From positions 1,736,001 through 1,800,000 of the forward strand of contig CP077641.1 in NCBI GenBank assembly GCA_019056435.1: DNA of 64,000 bases, in the 5' to 3' direction. The notes below the pieces were generated by a model. The model saw nothing but the letters and a program-made list of their open reading frames with translations. It was not told the DNA's origin and made no database searches. Below are positions 50,361 to 58,716 of the stretch, piece after piece (position 1 is the stretch's first letter; each line of letters begins with the position of its first letter). The position numbers were made by a program, and so were the translations under genes. Origin of the DNA: Stutzerimonas stutzeri (GTDB lineage: Bacteria > Pseudomonadota > Gammaproteobacteria > Pseudomonadales > Pseudomonadaceae).

Positions 50361-52035
50361 TCAGTCGCTCGGCGACGGCTGTGGTTGCAGCCGATGCCAA
50401 TGATCGACGACTCCGGGGGCGCCCAGATCTGTGGTTCCGAAGCCTGATAGTGGTCGGCCTGCTCCCGTTCGGCAACCCTGGCTTGCGCCAGCGTGAACGC
50501 CTGCACGATGTCACGCGTCTGCTGCAGCGCCTCGGCGAAGAGGGCGCGGCCGAAATAGGTGAAATCGGCCTCCTCGCTGCAGCCGAAGGACACCCGGTCT
50601 GCGCGTGCCGCCGTCATGATCAATGTGTTGGCGCTCTTCAGCGGTTCGATGAATCCCCCGGAGTAACAGGCGGAGATCACGATGATCTTGTTACGGTCGG
50701 CCAGCGGCCGCAGCAGTGATGCCAGTTCGCTCGCCGGCAGATCTTCGAGCGCGAGGCGGGTCTGCTCGACCACGAGCTGGTGATCGGCCGATCCGTGGCT
50801 GGTGAAATACAGGAAGAGCAGGTCCTCGGGGCCGCTGCGGTCGGCCAGCGTACGGATGGCACGCGCAAGGTGCTCGTGGGTGGCCAGGGGCGATCGGCCA
50901 GGTGGTCACGATGATTGACCAGATTGATCTGACCGCGCGCCGCAAAGCGCTCGGCGAGCAGACGGTCGACATAATCGACCTCGCGCAGGAATACGCTTTG
51001 TTGGCCGTCGCCCGCGAATGTCAGGCTGTAGAGTTCCGCGGCAGGCGTTGATGGGCGAACGGCATCCAGGGCGTTCTGCAGCAGCTGTCCCTGGTTCAGC
51101 AGCCCGAGTTCCAGCGGGTCGGGCAGCCGCCTGCCGTCGCCGTCCTGGCGGCGGCGCCCGTCTTGCCACAGGCCGCTCTGCACATTTCCGTCCGCCTCGG
51201 TGAGGCGGCCCGGCCCATCGTACTGGCCGTGCTTGAATCCGCCTTCGTATCGGCTGCCGTCCGGGCGCGTCAGGCGGCCTTCGCCGTGGTACTGCCAGGT
51301 CCGAAATGCGCCGGTGTAGTGGGTGCCGTCGGTGCCGACATAGGTTCCGGCGCCACTCAGGGCTCCGTGTTCGAAGCTGCCTTCCCAGCGGTTGCCCTCG
51401 CCATCTTCGTAGCGGCCGGGGCCGTGGAAGAGATCCTTTTCGAAATGCCCGACATAGCGCTCGCCCGAGCTGCCGACGAATTCGCCTTCGCCGCTCGCCT
51501 GCCCGGCGACGAAGACTCCCCTGAGCGTACCGGACGCGTCGCTGCGGCTGCCCTCGCCGTGGGGCTGGCCTTCGCTGAAGGCGCCTTGGTAGACCACGCC
51601 GTCGGCGGTGCTCAGGGTGCCGGTGCCGTGGTAGAGATCGTCCTTGAACTGGCCTTCGTAGCTCAGTCCCGGCTCGCTGTAGCGACCTTCGCCGCGGAGG
51701 CTACCCGCCTGGAACAGGCCTTCGTAGACCCCGCCGGCGGCGTAGCTGAAACGACCCTGACCGTCGAACAGGCCATCCTTGAACTCCCCTTCATAGCGGT
51801 CGCCGTTGGCGCCTTGCCAGACGCCCGGCCCCGCCCATCGGCCGTCGACGAAGCGCCCCTCGTAGAAACTGCCGTTGGGGTAATCGATCCGGCCTTCGCC
51901 CTGGAGCAGGCCGTCGATGATCTCGCCGCGATAGCGCCCACCATCGGGCAGAACGCCATCGGCTGGCAGCAGTGGCTCACCGTCACCGCAACCAGCCAGC
52001 AGGGCAATCAGAACAAGTGAGGGCAGGCGACGCAT
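50361..52035 (-). CDS. Lipoprotein with 11 MORN repeats fused to a C13 (legumain-like) peptidase domain (two assembly frameshifts)
   Basis: A 558-residue protein after correction of missing bases in the runs 50887-50890 and 50415-50419. The latter gives a C-terminus of VVDHWHRLQPQPSPSD. Lipoprotein signal: LLAGC, Cys 16. Residues ~34-290 are eleven ~23-residue MORN repeats (YEGxFxDGxxxGxG type). Residues ~330-520 form a caspase-like fold of the C13 family: FTSHGSADHQ gives catalytic His 414 and ISACYSGGF gives catalytic Cys 457. It is probably attached to the outer membrane facing the periplasm. The MORN stack could bind lipids or partners. Substrate and role are unknown. Confidence 0.85.
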
Positions 52036-52110
52036 GGCGCGATCCAGGCAGTAAGACCCGCGCAGTATGCCGCAAAGCCAGGTCGCACCGGCAAGCCGGC
52101 CCAGCCGGTT

Positions 52111-52566
52111 TCAGGTGATGCAAAGGGCGAGGGTTTCGGCGATGTAGGCCGGTTTCTCGACACCTTCGATTTCCATTACGGCGCGTGCCTTGAGCAGCCA
52201 TTGGCCGGGGTTCTTCTCGTAGGCGTCGAGCAGCGTGACGGCCAGGCGCACCCGCGAGCCCACGCGCACCGGCTGGATGAAGCGCAGGCTGTCGAGCCCG
52301 TAGTTGACGCCCATCCGCGTGCCCTCCGGCGTCACCAGCAGGTCGCCCATGAGCATGGGCATCAAGGACAGCGACAGGAAGCCGTGCGCAATGGTCCCGC
52401 CGAATGGGGTCTGCGCCGCTTTCTCGGGGTCGACGTGGATGAACTGATGGTCGCCTGTGCACTCGGCGAACTGGTCGACGCGCGTCTGGTCGACGGTGAA
52501 CCATTCGGAGCGCCCGAGCTCCTTGCCAATGTAGTCCTTGAGTTGTGCTGCGGGTACTTGCGGCAT
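52111..52566 (-). CDS. MaoC-like (R)-specific enoyl-CoA hydratase / NodN-type dehydratase
   Basis: A 151-residue hot-dog-fold protein. The hydratase-2 motif is intact: FAECTGDHQFIHVDPEKA with the catalytic Asp and His, followed by GGTIAHGFLSLSLMP. It would hydrate trans-2-enoyl-CoA in beta-oxidation or polyhydroxyalkanoate precursor supply. It lies upstream of the MORN/C13 gene on the same strand, with no evident link to it. It corresponds to a conserved pseudomonad gene next to lrgAB. Confidence 0.88.
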   Translation of the reverse strand: MPQVPAAQLKDYIGKELGRSEWFTVDQTRVDQFAECTGDHQFIHVDPEKAAQTPFGGTIAHGFLSLSLMPMLMGDLLVTPEGTRMGVNYGLDSLRFIQPVRVGSRVRLAVTLLDAYEKNPGQWLLKARAVMEIEGVEKPAYIAETLALCIT

Positions 52567-52711
52567 ACGTCCTCCGGGGTTGTTGTTATCGAGGGAGTGC
52601 GAGCGTTAGATCAGCACGCGGGTGAGGGCGAGGCAACCATGCATGGCTGTCGCGAATGGCGCGGCATAGCCTGGCGTGTCCTTTGGCCGGGGTATTCGCC
52701 GGGCGGATGCT

Positions 52712-52717
52712 TATAAT
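52712..52717 (+). promoter_or_regulatory. -10 element for lrgA
   Basis: A perfect TATAAT 26 bases before the lrgA ATG, with a strong GGAGG ribosome site at 52733-52737. No convincing -35 is visible at 16-18 bases upstream. Confidence 0.4.
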
Positions 52718-52742
52718 TGCGCTTCGTGACCTGGAGGCTTGC

Positions 52743-53105
52743 ATGCTGCTACGCGGTTTAACCTGGCTGGTGTTGTTTCAACTGCTCGGCACGGCGCTGA
52801 ACGTGCTCCTTTTTGCCGATGTTGCCGGGCCCGATCATCGGGCTGGTCCTGCTGTTCGTGACGCTGCTGATGCGGGGCGAGGCGGGGAGTCCCTCCCACT
52901 GGCCGCCAGTAGCCTGCTGCGCTATCTGCCGCTGCTGCTGGTGCCGCCCGCGGTGGGCGTGATGGCGTATACCGAGGCGATCCTCGATGACTTCTGGGCA
53001 ATCATCGGGGTGCTGGTCGTGTCGCTGGTCGTATCACTGGTTTTCACCGGCGTGCTGATGCAGGCGTTGATTCGCCGTCAACAGCGCAAGTCGGGCCGCG
53101 CATGA
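52743..53105 (+). CDS. lrgA: LrgA/CidA-family holin-like protein (two compensating assembly frameshifts)
   Basis: A 120-residue protein with four transmembrane helices. An extra T in the run 52809-52813 and a missing G in 52884-52887 scramble residues ~24-48 of the apparent frame. The corrected segment is LLLPMLPGPIIGLVLLFVTLLMRGE, with the conserved PGPIIG. Homologues act as holin/antiholin-like regulators of murein hydrolase activity or as pyruvate transporters together with LrgB. The ATG has GGAGG 5 bases upstream; the end overlaps lrgB (ATGA). Confidence 0.85.
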   Translation: MLLRGLTWLVLFQLLGTALNVLLFADVAGPDHRAGPAVRDAADAGRGGESLPLAASSLLRYLPLLLVPPAVGVMAYTEAILDDFWAIIGVLVVSLVVSLVFTGVLMQALIRRQQRKSGRA

Positions 53106-53821
53106 TTCCGTTGCAATGGCAGGCGGCCTGGGAGGCTGTGATCCATCATCCGCTGTTTGGCGTGGCGATCACGCTGGCGGCGTTCCAACTGGCCTTCGCG
53201 GCCTACGAGCGCACCCGCTGGGTGTTCCTGCAACCGGTCCTGGTGTCGATGCTGCTGGTGATCGGCATCCTGCTGCTTTGTGGCCTGAGCTATGCCGAAT
53301 ACCGCGCCAGTGCCCAGATGCTGACGGTCCTGCTCGGGCCGGCAACGGTCGCGCTGGCGGTGCCGTTGTACCTGAACCTGCGGCGAATCCGTGAGCTGTT
53401 CGCGCCGATCATGCTGACCCTGCTGGTCGCCGGTACCGGGGCAACGGCACTGGGCATGGCCTTGGCCTGGGGCTTCGGTGCGGACCGGGTGATCCTGATG
53501 ACACTGGCGCCCAAGTCGGTGACCTCCCCAATCGCCATGCTGGTCGCCGAGCAGATTGGCGGCATCGCCGCACTGGCCGCGGTGTTCGTCATGATCACCG
53601 GCATTCTGGGGGCGATCTTCGGTCCGGCGCTGCTGCGCCTGTGTCGGGTGAGCAACCCGGCCGCGCGGGGCATGGCGCTGGGGCTCACCGCGCATGCCGT
53701 AGGCACTGCGCAGGCGCTGCAGGAAAGCGACGAGAGCGGGGCGTTCGCCGCCCTGGCGATGAGTCTTATGGGCGTGATGACCGCGGTACTTCTGCCGCTA
53801 CTGGTCACGCTGCTGCTGTGA
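53102..53821 (+). CDS. lrgB: LrgB family membrane protein
   Basis: A 239-residue membrane protein with roughly seven to eight helices. The conserved C-terminal block TLAPKSVTSPIAMLVAEQIGG is at ~137, and ARGMALGLTAHAVGTAQAL follows at ~188. It pairs with LrgA in one operon (4-base overlap); the pair has been described as a pyruvate uptake system in some bacteria and as a lysis regulator in others. Which applies here cannot be told. The gene is intact. Confidence 0.9.
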   Translation: MIPLQWQAAWEAVIHHPLFGVAITLAAFQLAFAAYERTRWVFLQPVLVSMLLVIGILLLCGLSYAEYRASAQMLTVLLGPATVALAVPLYLNLRRIRELFAPIMLTLLVAGTGATALGMALAWGFGADRVILMTLAPKSVTSPIAMLVAEQIGGIAALAAVFVMITGILGAIFGPALLRLCRVSNPAARGMALGLTAHAVGTAQALQESDESGAFAALAMSLMGVMTAVLLPLLVTLLL

Positions 53822-53830
53822 GGAATCTGA

Positions 53831-54418
53831 ATGAAGCTGCCACTGTTTCCCCTCGACACCGTGCTATTCCCCGGCTGCACGCTGGATCTGCAGATATTCG
53901 AGGCGCGTTATCTGGATATGGTCAGCGGCTGTCTCAAGGCCGGGCACGGATTCGGCGTGGTGCGCATACTCGAGGGGAGCGAAGTCGGCGAGGCGCCCCG
54001 CGCCTATTCGCCGGTCGGTTGCGAAGCGCTCATTCGTGACTGGCAACAGCAGTCCAACGGTTTGCTGGGTATTCGTGTCGAGGGCGGGCGGCGCTTCGAC
54101 GTGATCTCGGCCGAGGTGCAGCGCGACCAGCTCGTCGTCGCTGAAGTCGGCTGGCGCGAGGAGGCGGAGGATCTGCCGCTGGGGCCCGAGCATGCCGACC
54201 TCGCGGTGCTGCTCGAGGCGCTTGGCCAGCACCCTCTGGTCAGGACGATCGGGATGGGCGGCGTGGCGCACGGCCAGCGCTCGTTGGCGCATCAGCTGGC
54301 CTACCTGTTGCCTTTTCGTCCGGAGCAGAAGCTGGAATTGCTGCAGCTCGACAGCACCGATGCACTGCTCGAGCGCATCCAGGGCTGGCTCGAGCGGCTG
54401 CAGCACGAGGACGCGTAG
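53831..54418 (+). CDS. LON-substrate-binding-domain protein
   Basis: A 195-residue protein matching the N-terminal domain of Lon protease alone: LPLFPLDTVLFPGCTLDLQIFEARYLDM is split here as a beta-barrel start, and the C-terminal half (~100-190) is helical. No ATPase or protease domain is present. Such stand-alone LON-domain proteins are common in pseudomonads and of unknown function, perhaps binding substrates. It begins 9 bases after lrgB and probably shares its transcript. Confidence 0.85.
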   Translation: MKLPLFPLDTVLFPGCTLDLQIFEARYLDMVSGCLKAGHGFGVVRILEGSEVGEAPRAYSPVGCEALIRDWQQQSNGLLGIRVEGGRRFDVISAEVQRDQLVVAEVGWREEAEDLPLGPEHADLAVLLEALGQHPLVRTIGMGGVAHGQRSLAHQLAYLLPFRPEQKLELLQLDSTDALLERIQGWLERLQHEDA

Positions 54419-54429
54419 CGCTGCGGCGT

Positions 54430-55749
54430 CTATTGATACCGATAGAGCAGCATCGCACCGGGCAGCGCCCAGACCGCGAACGCGCCGATCAGACCAAGGC
54501 TGGCTGGAAGGATCAGCCACCAGATCCGGGGCGATAGCGCCCGCATCGGAGCGCGCCATTGCGTCAGCGACAGGCTCAACGCGCAGAAGGTCGATGCGAG
54601 CACGGCACCGGCAATCACGTCGGTCGGCCAGTGCACCCCGAGATAGACCCGTGACAGGGCGATCGCAGTGGCCGGCAGGACGGCCAGTAGCACCCAGGCC
54701 AGCCGCAGGCGCGGTGGCTGGCCACGCCCGGCCAGCACGCCTAGGGTCAGAAAGAAGGCGAACGCCGCCGAGCTGTGGCCACTCGGAAAACTGTAGGTGT
54801 GCAGGGGTTCGAGGAGAATTTCGGGACGTATCCGGGCAAAGCTGGCCTTCAGCGCGCCGTTGGCCACAGCGGTGCCCAGCAGCGTCGCAATGGCGAAGAC
54901 TGCGGCGCGCCACTGTCGGGTCAGCAGCAGAAGCAGCCCGAGCAGCACGGCTGCCCAGAGCTGGGTCTGGAAATCGCCTGCGCGTGTCACCAGTACCATG
55001 AAGCGGTCGAACGCCGGGCTGCGTTCGGCCTGCACGACCGTCATCAGGCCTTCGTCGAATTCCTTCAGGTATGGCCAGCCGACGAACAGGCCGGTCAGGA
55101 GGGCAGCGCTCAGGACCGTCGCCAGCGGCGTCACCCAGCGCACCTGGTGCAGGCTGCAATGCACCACGGCGCCAACAAGCAGCAACAGGCAGGCCAGGAC
55201 CACACCGGCTTCGCCCCAGAATCCGTCTGGAAGTGGAAGGCGTACCGCCGCGCCGGCCGTCCAGCCCGGTAACAGGTAGGCCATCGACCAGCCGGCGGCG
55301 GCAACCAGACTGACCAGCAGGAAGCGACCGAACGGCATGTCCAGCATCCCGGCGGTCAACGGCAGCATGGGACGCAGTGGACCGATAAAACGACCAACCA
55401 GCAGGCTGGCGATGCCGTAGCGGTCGAAGTAGGCCTCCGCGCGCGTCAGCCATTCGGGGTGGTTGCGCAGCGCCCGTACGCTGCGGATGTTCTGGTGGTA
55501 GCGCCTGCCCAGGGCATAGGACAACAGATCGCCAAGCAGGCCGCCGACGTAACCGAGTAGCAGTGTCTCGCCGAGCGACAGGACACCGCTGCCGGCCAGC
55601 ACGGCGATCCCGAAGATCAGTACGGTGCCTGGCATCAGCAGGCCGACGATGGCCAGGCACTCGAGGCAGGCGACAAGAAACAGAGTCAGGCCCAGCCACT
55701 GGGGGTTATTGGCAAGCCAGTTCGTCAGTGGCACGAGCCATTCGGGCAT
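54430..55749 (-). CDS. DedA-PAP2 fusion membrane phosphatase
   Basis: A 439-residue fusion. Residues ~1-200 are a DedA-type domain with the conserved GRFIGPLRPMLPLTAG motif. The C-terminal ~200 residues are a PAP2 (type 2 phosphatidic acid phosphatase) domain with all three motifs: KASFARIRP, PSGHSSA and SRVYLGVHWPTD. It would dephosphorylate a lipid phosphate such as undecaprenyl pyrophosphate at the outer face. ATG 55749 (MPEWLVPLTNWL) was chosen; the upstream extension is not protein-like. It is divergent from proA. Confidence 0.88.
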   Translation of the reverse strand: MPEWLVPLTNWLANNPQWLGLTLFLVACLECLAIVGLLMPGTVLIFGIAVLAGSGVLSLGETLLLGYVGGLLGDLLSYALGRRYHQNIRSVRALRNHPEWLTRAEAYFDRYGIASLLVGRFIGPLRPMLPLTAGMLDMPFGRFLLVSLVAAAGWSMAYLLPGWTAGAAVRLPLPDGFWGEAGVVLACLLLLVGAVVHCSLHQVRWVTPLATVLSAALLTGLFVGWPYLKEFDEGLMTVVQAERSPAFDRFMVLVTRAGDFQTQLWAAVLLGLLLLLTRQWRAAVFAIATLLGTAVANGALKASFARIRPEILLEPLHTYSFPSGHSSAAFAFFLTLGVLAGRGQPPRLRLAWVLLAVLPATAIALSRVYLGVHWPTDVIAGAVLASTFCALSLSLTQWRAPMRALSPRIWWLILPASLGLIGAFAVWALPGAMLLYRYQ

Positions 55750-55890
55750 GAGCGATTTCCTAGGTTCGGGAAGCGTTCGACCGGGAGTCGGGCGGCCAGG
55801 TTTCAGCCGCGCATGATAGCGGCAGTGAATTCCCTCTGTGGGCAGACTGCCTTTCGCCGGACGCTGCTGTGCGTATGCCGCGAGGCTGGC

Positions 55891-55896
55891 TATAAT
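55891..55896 (+). promoter_or_regulatory. -10 element of the proA operon promoter
   Basis: A perfect TATAAT lies 34 bases before the proA ATG in the 181-base divergent gap. The -35 region is not recognisable, so the promoter may depend on an activator. Confidence 0.4.
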
Positions 55897-55930
55897 CTGC
55901 CGCTTTCCCTTGAGCCAGGCCAGCCAGACC

Positions 55931-57196
55931 ATGACCGAGTCCGTACTCGACTACATGAACCGCCTCGGTCGCGCCGCACGCGAGGCGTCGCGCGTGCTCG
56001 CGCGTGCCGCTACCGCCCAGAAGAATCGCGCGCTGCAGGCGGCGGCCGCAGCGCTCGACGCAGCGCGTGACGAACTGGTCGATGCCAATCGGCAGGACCT
56101 GGAGGCCGGGCGCGCCAATGGCCTGGACGAAGCCATGCTCGACCGTCTGGCACTGACTCCGGCACGCATCGACGACATGATCGAGGGCCTGCGCCAGGTG
56201 GCTGCATTGCCCGATCCGATCGGCGAAATCCGCGACATGCGCTACCTGCCCTCGGGCATCCAGGTTGGCAAGATGCGCGTCCCGCTCGGCGTGGTGGGCA
56301 TCATCTACGAGTCCCGGCCGAACGTGACCATCGACGCCGCCAGTCTCTGCCTCAAGTCGGGCAATGCCACCATCCTGCGCGGCGGCTCCGAAGCCATCCA
56401 CTCGAACCAGGCGATTGCCCGCTGCATCCAGCAGGGCCTGGCCGAGGCCGGATTGCCGGCGGCCGCGGTGCAGGTTGTCGAGACCACCGATCGCGCCGCG
56501 GTCGGCGCCCTGATCACCATGCCCGAGTATGTCGATGTCATCGTGCCGCGCGGCGGCAAGGGCCTGATCGAACGAATCAGCCGCGACGCCAAGGTGCCGG
56601 TGATCAAGCATCTGGACGGCATCTGCCACGTGTTCATCGATCAGGCCGCGGACCTGGACAAGGCCATCCGGGTTGCCGACAACGCCAAGACCCAACGCTA
56701 CGCGCCCTGCAACACCATGGAAACCTTGCTGGTCCATGCCGCGATCGCCTCGCGCGTGTTGCCGCCGCTGGCGGCGATCTACCGTGACAAGGGGGTCGAG
56801 CTGCGCGGTTGCCCACGAACGCGTGAACTGCTTGGGGCGGATGTGCTGGAGGCGAGCGAGGCCGACTGGGCGACCGAATACAACGCGCCGATCCTGTCGA
56901 TCCGCATCGTCGCGTCGCTGGACGAGGCGATCGAACACATCAACCGCTTCGGTTCGCAGCACACCGACGCGATCGTCACGGAAAACTTCAGCGACGCGCG
57001 GCGCTTCATCACCGAAGTCGATTCCGCTTCGGTCATGGTCAACGCTTCCACCCGCTTCGCCGATGGCTTCGAATACGGGCTGGGCGCCGAGATCGGCATC
57101 TCGACGGACAAGCTGCACGCGCGTGGGCCGGTCGGTCTCGAAGGCCTGACTAGCGAGAAGTACGTCGTGTTCGGCGACGGCCACGTACGGACCTGA
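55931..57196 (+). CDS. proA: Gamma-glutamyl phosphate reductase ProA
   Basis: Second enzyme of proline synthesis, reducing glutamyl phosphate to glutamate semialdehyde with NADPH. It has 421 residues. The catalytic Cys is in [14 protein letters not shown] (~258); [18 protein letters not shown] (~120) and the C-terminal [16 protein letters not shown] are also conserved. ATG 55931 ([12 protein letters not shown]) gives the family N-terminus. It is the first gene of a run to rlpA; its stop overlaps the nadD ATG (TGATG). Confidence 0.97.
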   Translation: MTESVLDYMNRLGRAAREASRVLARAATAQKNRALQAAAAALDAARDELVDANRQDLEAGRANGLDEAMLDRLALTPARIDDMIEGLRQVAALPDPIGEIRDMRYLPSGIQVGKMRVPLGVVGIIYESRPNVTIDAASLCLKSGNATILRGGSEAIHSNQAIARCIQQGLAEAGLPAAAVQVVETTDRAAVGALITMPEYVDVIVPRGGKGLIERISRDAKVPVIKHLDGICHVFIDQAADLDKAIRVADNAKTQRYAPCNTMETLLVHAAIASRVLPPLAAIYRDKGVELRGCPRTRELLGADVLEASEADWATEYNAPILSIRIVASLDEAIEHINRFGSQHTDAIVTENFSDARRFITEVDSASVMVNASTRFADGFEYGLGAEIGISTDKLHARGPVGLEGLTSEKYVVFGDGHVRT

Positions 57197-57855
57197 TGGC
57201 TTCGACTCCTGGAGCTCGGCGCGTCGGCGTGCTGGGCGGCACCTTCGATCCGGTCCACATCGGTCATCTGCGCGGCGCGCTCGAGGTGGCCGAAATGTTC
57301 GGGCTCGACGAGGTGCGGCTGGTGCCCAACTTCCGTCCGCCGCACCGGGAAACGCCCCATAGCTCGGCGCAGGACCGGCTGGCGATGGTCCGGCTGGCTG
57401 TGGAGGATCTTCCGCCATTGACTGTCGATGCGCGGGAGCTGGAACGTGACCGGCCGTCTTACACCGTCGAGACGCTGGAGTCGCTGAGAAGCGAAATGGG
57501 GACCGACGTCCAGCTGTTCCTGATCGTCGGCTGGGATGCGTTCTGCGGGTTGCCGGGCTGGCATCGCTGGGATGAGTTGCTCGATCACTGCCACATGCTT
57601 GTCATGCAGCGGCCCGATGCCGACAGCGAGGCCCCTGAAGCGCTGCGTGATCTGCTGGCGGCGCGCAGTGTAAGCGATCCACAGGCGATGTCCGGCAGCG
57701 CTGGGCAGATCGCCTTCGCCTGGCAGGCGCCACTGGGTGTGTCGGCGACGCGCATCCGTCAATTTCTGGCCAGCGGCCGGTCGGTGCGATTCCTCGTGCC
57801 CGACACCGTACTGGCTTATATAAACGCGCACGGACTCTACCGGGCGTCGAACTGA
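57196..57855 (+). CDS. nadD: Nicotinate-nucleotide adenylyltransferase NadD
   Basis: Joins ATP and nicotinate mononucleotide in NAD synthesis. 219 residues. The nucleotidyltransferase motif [12 protein letters not shown] (HxGH) is at ~12 and the second motif [12 protein letters not shown] near the C-terminus. The ATG shares one base with the proA stop (TGATG), which decides the start. Downstream genes rsfS and rlmH follow in the same order as in other pseudomonads. Confidence 0.97.
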   Translation: MASTPGARRVGVLGGTFDPVHIGHLRGALEVAEMFGLDEVRLVPNFRPPHRETPHSSAQDRLAMVRLAVEDLPPLTVDARELERDRPSYTVETLESLRSEMGTDVQLFLIVGWDAFCGLPGWHRWDELLDHCHMLVMQRPDADSEAPEALRDLLAARSVSDPQAMSGSAGQIAFAWQAPLGVSATRIRQFLASGRSVRFLVPDTVLAYINAHGLYRASN

Positions 57856-57870
57856 GGTTGTTTTCGAACT

Positions 57871-58230
57871 ATGCAGAATGATTCTTTGGTCCAGCTCGCG
57901 ATCAGCGCCCTGGAAGACCTGAAAGGCGCTGACATCACCACCATCGATGTGCGCGGCAAGACCAGCGTCACCGATTTCATGGTGATCGCCAGCGGCACTT
58001 CGAGTCGGCACGTGAAGTCGCTGGCCGACAACGTGCTGGAAAAGGTCAAGGAGCAGGGCGTACGGCCGCTGGGCAGCGAAGGCCTCGACGGCGGTGAGTG
58101 GGCGTTGCTCGACCTGGGCGATGTGGTGGTACATGTCATGCAGGTGCCGACTCGCCAGTTCTATGACCTCGAGCGCCTCTGGCAGGGTGCCGAACAGAGT
58201 CGTGCTCAGCATTCCGGCGAGCAGGAGTAG
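57871..58230 (+). CDS. rsfS: Ribosomal silencing factor RsfS
   Basis: A 119-residue RsfS/YbeB/Iojap protein that binds ribosomal protein L14 and blocks subunit joining in stationary phase. The diagnostic stretch [20 protein letters not shown] is at ~31 and the C-terminal [15 protein letters not shown] at ~76. The length is typical. It lies between nadD and rlmH, as in most proteobacteria. Confidence 0.96.
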   Translation: MQNDSLVQLAISALEDLKGADITTIDVRGKTSVTDFMVIASGTSSRHVKSLADNVLEKVKEQGVRPLGSEGLDGGEWALLDLGDVVVHVMQVPTRQFYDLERLWQGAEQSRAQHSGEQE

Positions 58231-58237
58231 GGGGTCC

Positions 58238-58705
58238 GTGCGGATCAAGCTGGTCGCGGTGGGTTCGAAGATGCCGCGTTGGGTCGAGGATGGCTGGCAG
58301 GAATATGCCAAGCGTCTCCCTGCCGAATTGCCGCTCGAACTGCACGAAATATCTCTCAACACACGGGGCAAGAATGCCGACGTGGCGCGGTTGATTCGCC
58401 AGGAAGGCGAGGCCATGCTGGCGAAGGTGCAGCCCGGCGAGCGGATCGTCACCCTGGAAGTGAACGGGCGCCCCTGGAGCACGGAGCAACTGGCGGCAGA
58501 ACTTGACCGCTGGCGGCTCGATGCGCGTAACGTCAACCTCATGGTCGGCGGGCCGGAAGGGCTCGCGCCGGAGGTCTGTGCGCGGAGTGAGCAGCGCTGG
58601 TCCTTGTCGCCACTGACACTGCCGCACCCCCTGGTGCGTATTCTGATCGGTGAGCAGATCTACCGTGCCTGGACGCTGCTGTCCGGCCATCCCTATCACA
58701 AGTAG
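58238..58705 (+). CDS. rlmH: 23S rRNA pseudouridine-1915 N3-methyltransferase RlmH
   Basis: SPOUT-fold methyltransferase of 155 residues, the E. coli length. The knotted SAM-binding region shows [13 protein letters not shown], and the C-terminus [16 protein letters not shown] is the family signature. The GTG start at 58238 is preceded by TAGGGGG and gives [13 protein letters not shown], the normal N-terminus; the longer frame upstream is antisense-like overlap with rsfS. Together with rsfS it acts on the assembled ribosome. Confidence 0.96.
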   Translation: MRIKLVAVGSKMPRWVEDGWQEYAKRLPAELPLELHEISLNTRGKNADVARLIRQEGEAMLAKVQPGERIVTLEVNGRPWSTEQLAAELDRWRLDARNVNLMVGGPEGLAPEVCARSEQRWSLSPLTLPHPLVRILIGEQIYRAWTLLSGHPYHK

Positions 58706-58716
58706 TCCAGCCCGAG

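Noticed and set aside
51163-52020. A 285-codon plus-strand Ala/Val-rich frame opposite the MORN repeats
   Set aside because: Its repetitive composition is a mirror of the MORN repeat DNA, not an independent gene.
53864-55699. A 611-codon minus-strand open frame over the LON and DedA-PAP2 genes
   Set aside because: It covers a well-supported same-strand gene in another frame and is Arg/Pro-rich nonsense.
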